Shown in pieces: positions 59,212 through 59,328 of a stretch of 59,328 nucleotides of DNA. The DNA is from an uncultured Treponema sp. (GTDB lineage Bacteria; Spirochaetota; Spirochaetia; Treponematales; Treponemataceae). Below the pieces are notes generated by a model. That model did not search any database, was not told where the DNA came from, and saw only the letters and a list, made by a program, of their open reading frames with translations. The stretch spans positions 1-59,328 of the forward strand of contig CALDWC010000028.1 of the NCBI GenBank assembly GCA_937923945.1, in the 5' to 3' direction. The position numbers and the translations under genes were made by a program. Position 1 is the stretch's first letter. Every line of letters starts with the position of its first letter.

Positions 59212-59328
59212 TTAAAGGCCTGACGCCGTTTAACAGCATTCCCTCATTGTTTCTCAATGTTCAGTGTAATAGAATTCTGAACATTTACGAAACAATAGAT
59301 TTTAAAGGTGGACACTGAAAAGTAGTCT
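59201..59328 (+). mobile_element. MITE, long subtype (cut by window edge)
   Basis: GGGAACGCTGATTAAAGGCC opens the outer hairpin, and the middle hairpin follows. The sequence then turns into CACTGAAAAGTAGTCT, the start of the insert seen at 46933. Left flank ATTA. It supplies the stop codon of the membrane-protein gene. Confidence 0.85.

Overview
The window looks like a spirochete chromosome, most likely Treponema. The evidence is a FlaA periplasmic-flagellar sheath gene beside rpsT, an HU-like gene and lnt (an order I recall from T. pallidum), an ECF sigma gene beside cysS (also as I recall from T. pallidum), FlgL, a FlgM-like protein, a bactofilin/M23 pair, and many small lipoproteins and periplasmic proteins. 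Base composition looks intermediate (roughly 40-45% GC by eye), so a host-associated treponeme other than T. pallidum is likely. The species is not determined.

Layout. 0.2-5.1 kb (minus strand): lnt, HU-like gene, rpsT, a RelA/SpoT-synthetase-TPR gene, flaA. 5.2-6.9 kb: recQ. 6.9-10.9 kb: a decayed accessory stretch with an MBOAT acyltransferase tail, a 22-bp tandem palindromic repeat, small secreted proteins (one with its best start cut off by a nonsense codon), a YD-repeat protein, a frameshifted zinc-ribbon ORF, a truncated ADP-ribosylglycohydrolase and a duplicated 59-bp leader. 10.9-14.7 kb: a heterodimeric ABC exporter. 14.9-20.3 kb: a double-AAA ATPase, a SurA-like chaperone, gatB and an orphan ABC ATPase. 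20.4-24.8 kb (minus): cysS, then an ECF sigma / zinc anti-sigma / IPT-transglutaminase-fold operon. 25-30 kb: small membrane proteins, rplM-rpsI, recX, a short ORF behind a consensus promoter, rsmI, a FlgM-like gene and an Fe-ADH-like pseudoenzyme. 30-33 kb: a broken LRR lipoprotein, a lipoprotein and flgL. 33-40 kb: uvrA, aroA, phoH, a DUF4197-like gene, initiator tRNA-Met, a HAD hydrolase. 41-48 kb: M23 peptidase and bactofilin, a kinase-BON fusion, a J-domain/HIRAN pair, an M18 aminopeptidase, a PrsW-like protease and a dicarboxylate/amino-acid symporter. 48.6-59.3 kb: TamB-like protein, CPBP protease, a secreted protein, a PilZN-like protein, an omptin-family protease, a DegT aminotransferase, a TetR regulator with two palindromic sites, and a polytopic membrane protein.

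The most distinctive content is not a gene. A family of miniature inverted-repeat elements (MITE-like) is scattered through the window. The full-length form is about 153 bp and is built of three consecutive hairpins. Its ends are GGAAACGCTGATTAA and the inverse of GGAGGCACTGATTAA. Five copies are flanked by perfect 4-bp A/T-only direct repeats (TTAA twice, TTAT, TAAA, TTTT). Removing the copy at 30281-30433 plus one TTAT restores the register of a leucine-rich repeat, which is direct evidence that it moved. At least eight clear copies and several fragments occur in 59 kb. They lie at gene ends, supply stop codons, and in one case separate an operator-like palindrome from a gene's ribosome-binding site. 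No transposase is present in the window.

A second theme is promoter architecture. About ten genes, including gatB, rsmI, uvrA, aroA and a HAD hydrolase, have a sigma70-type -10 box ending only 6-10 nt before the start codon and no Shine-Dalgarno sequence. This predicts leaderless mRNAs.
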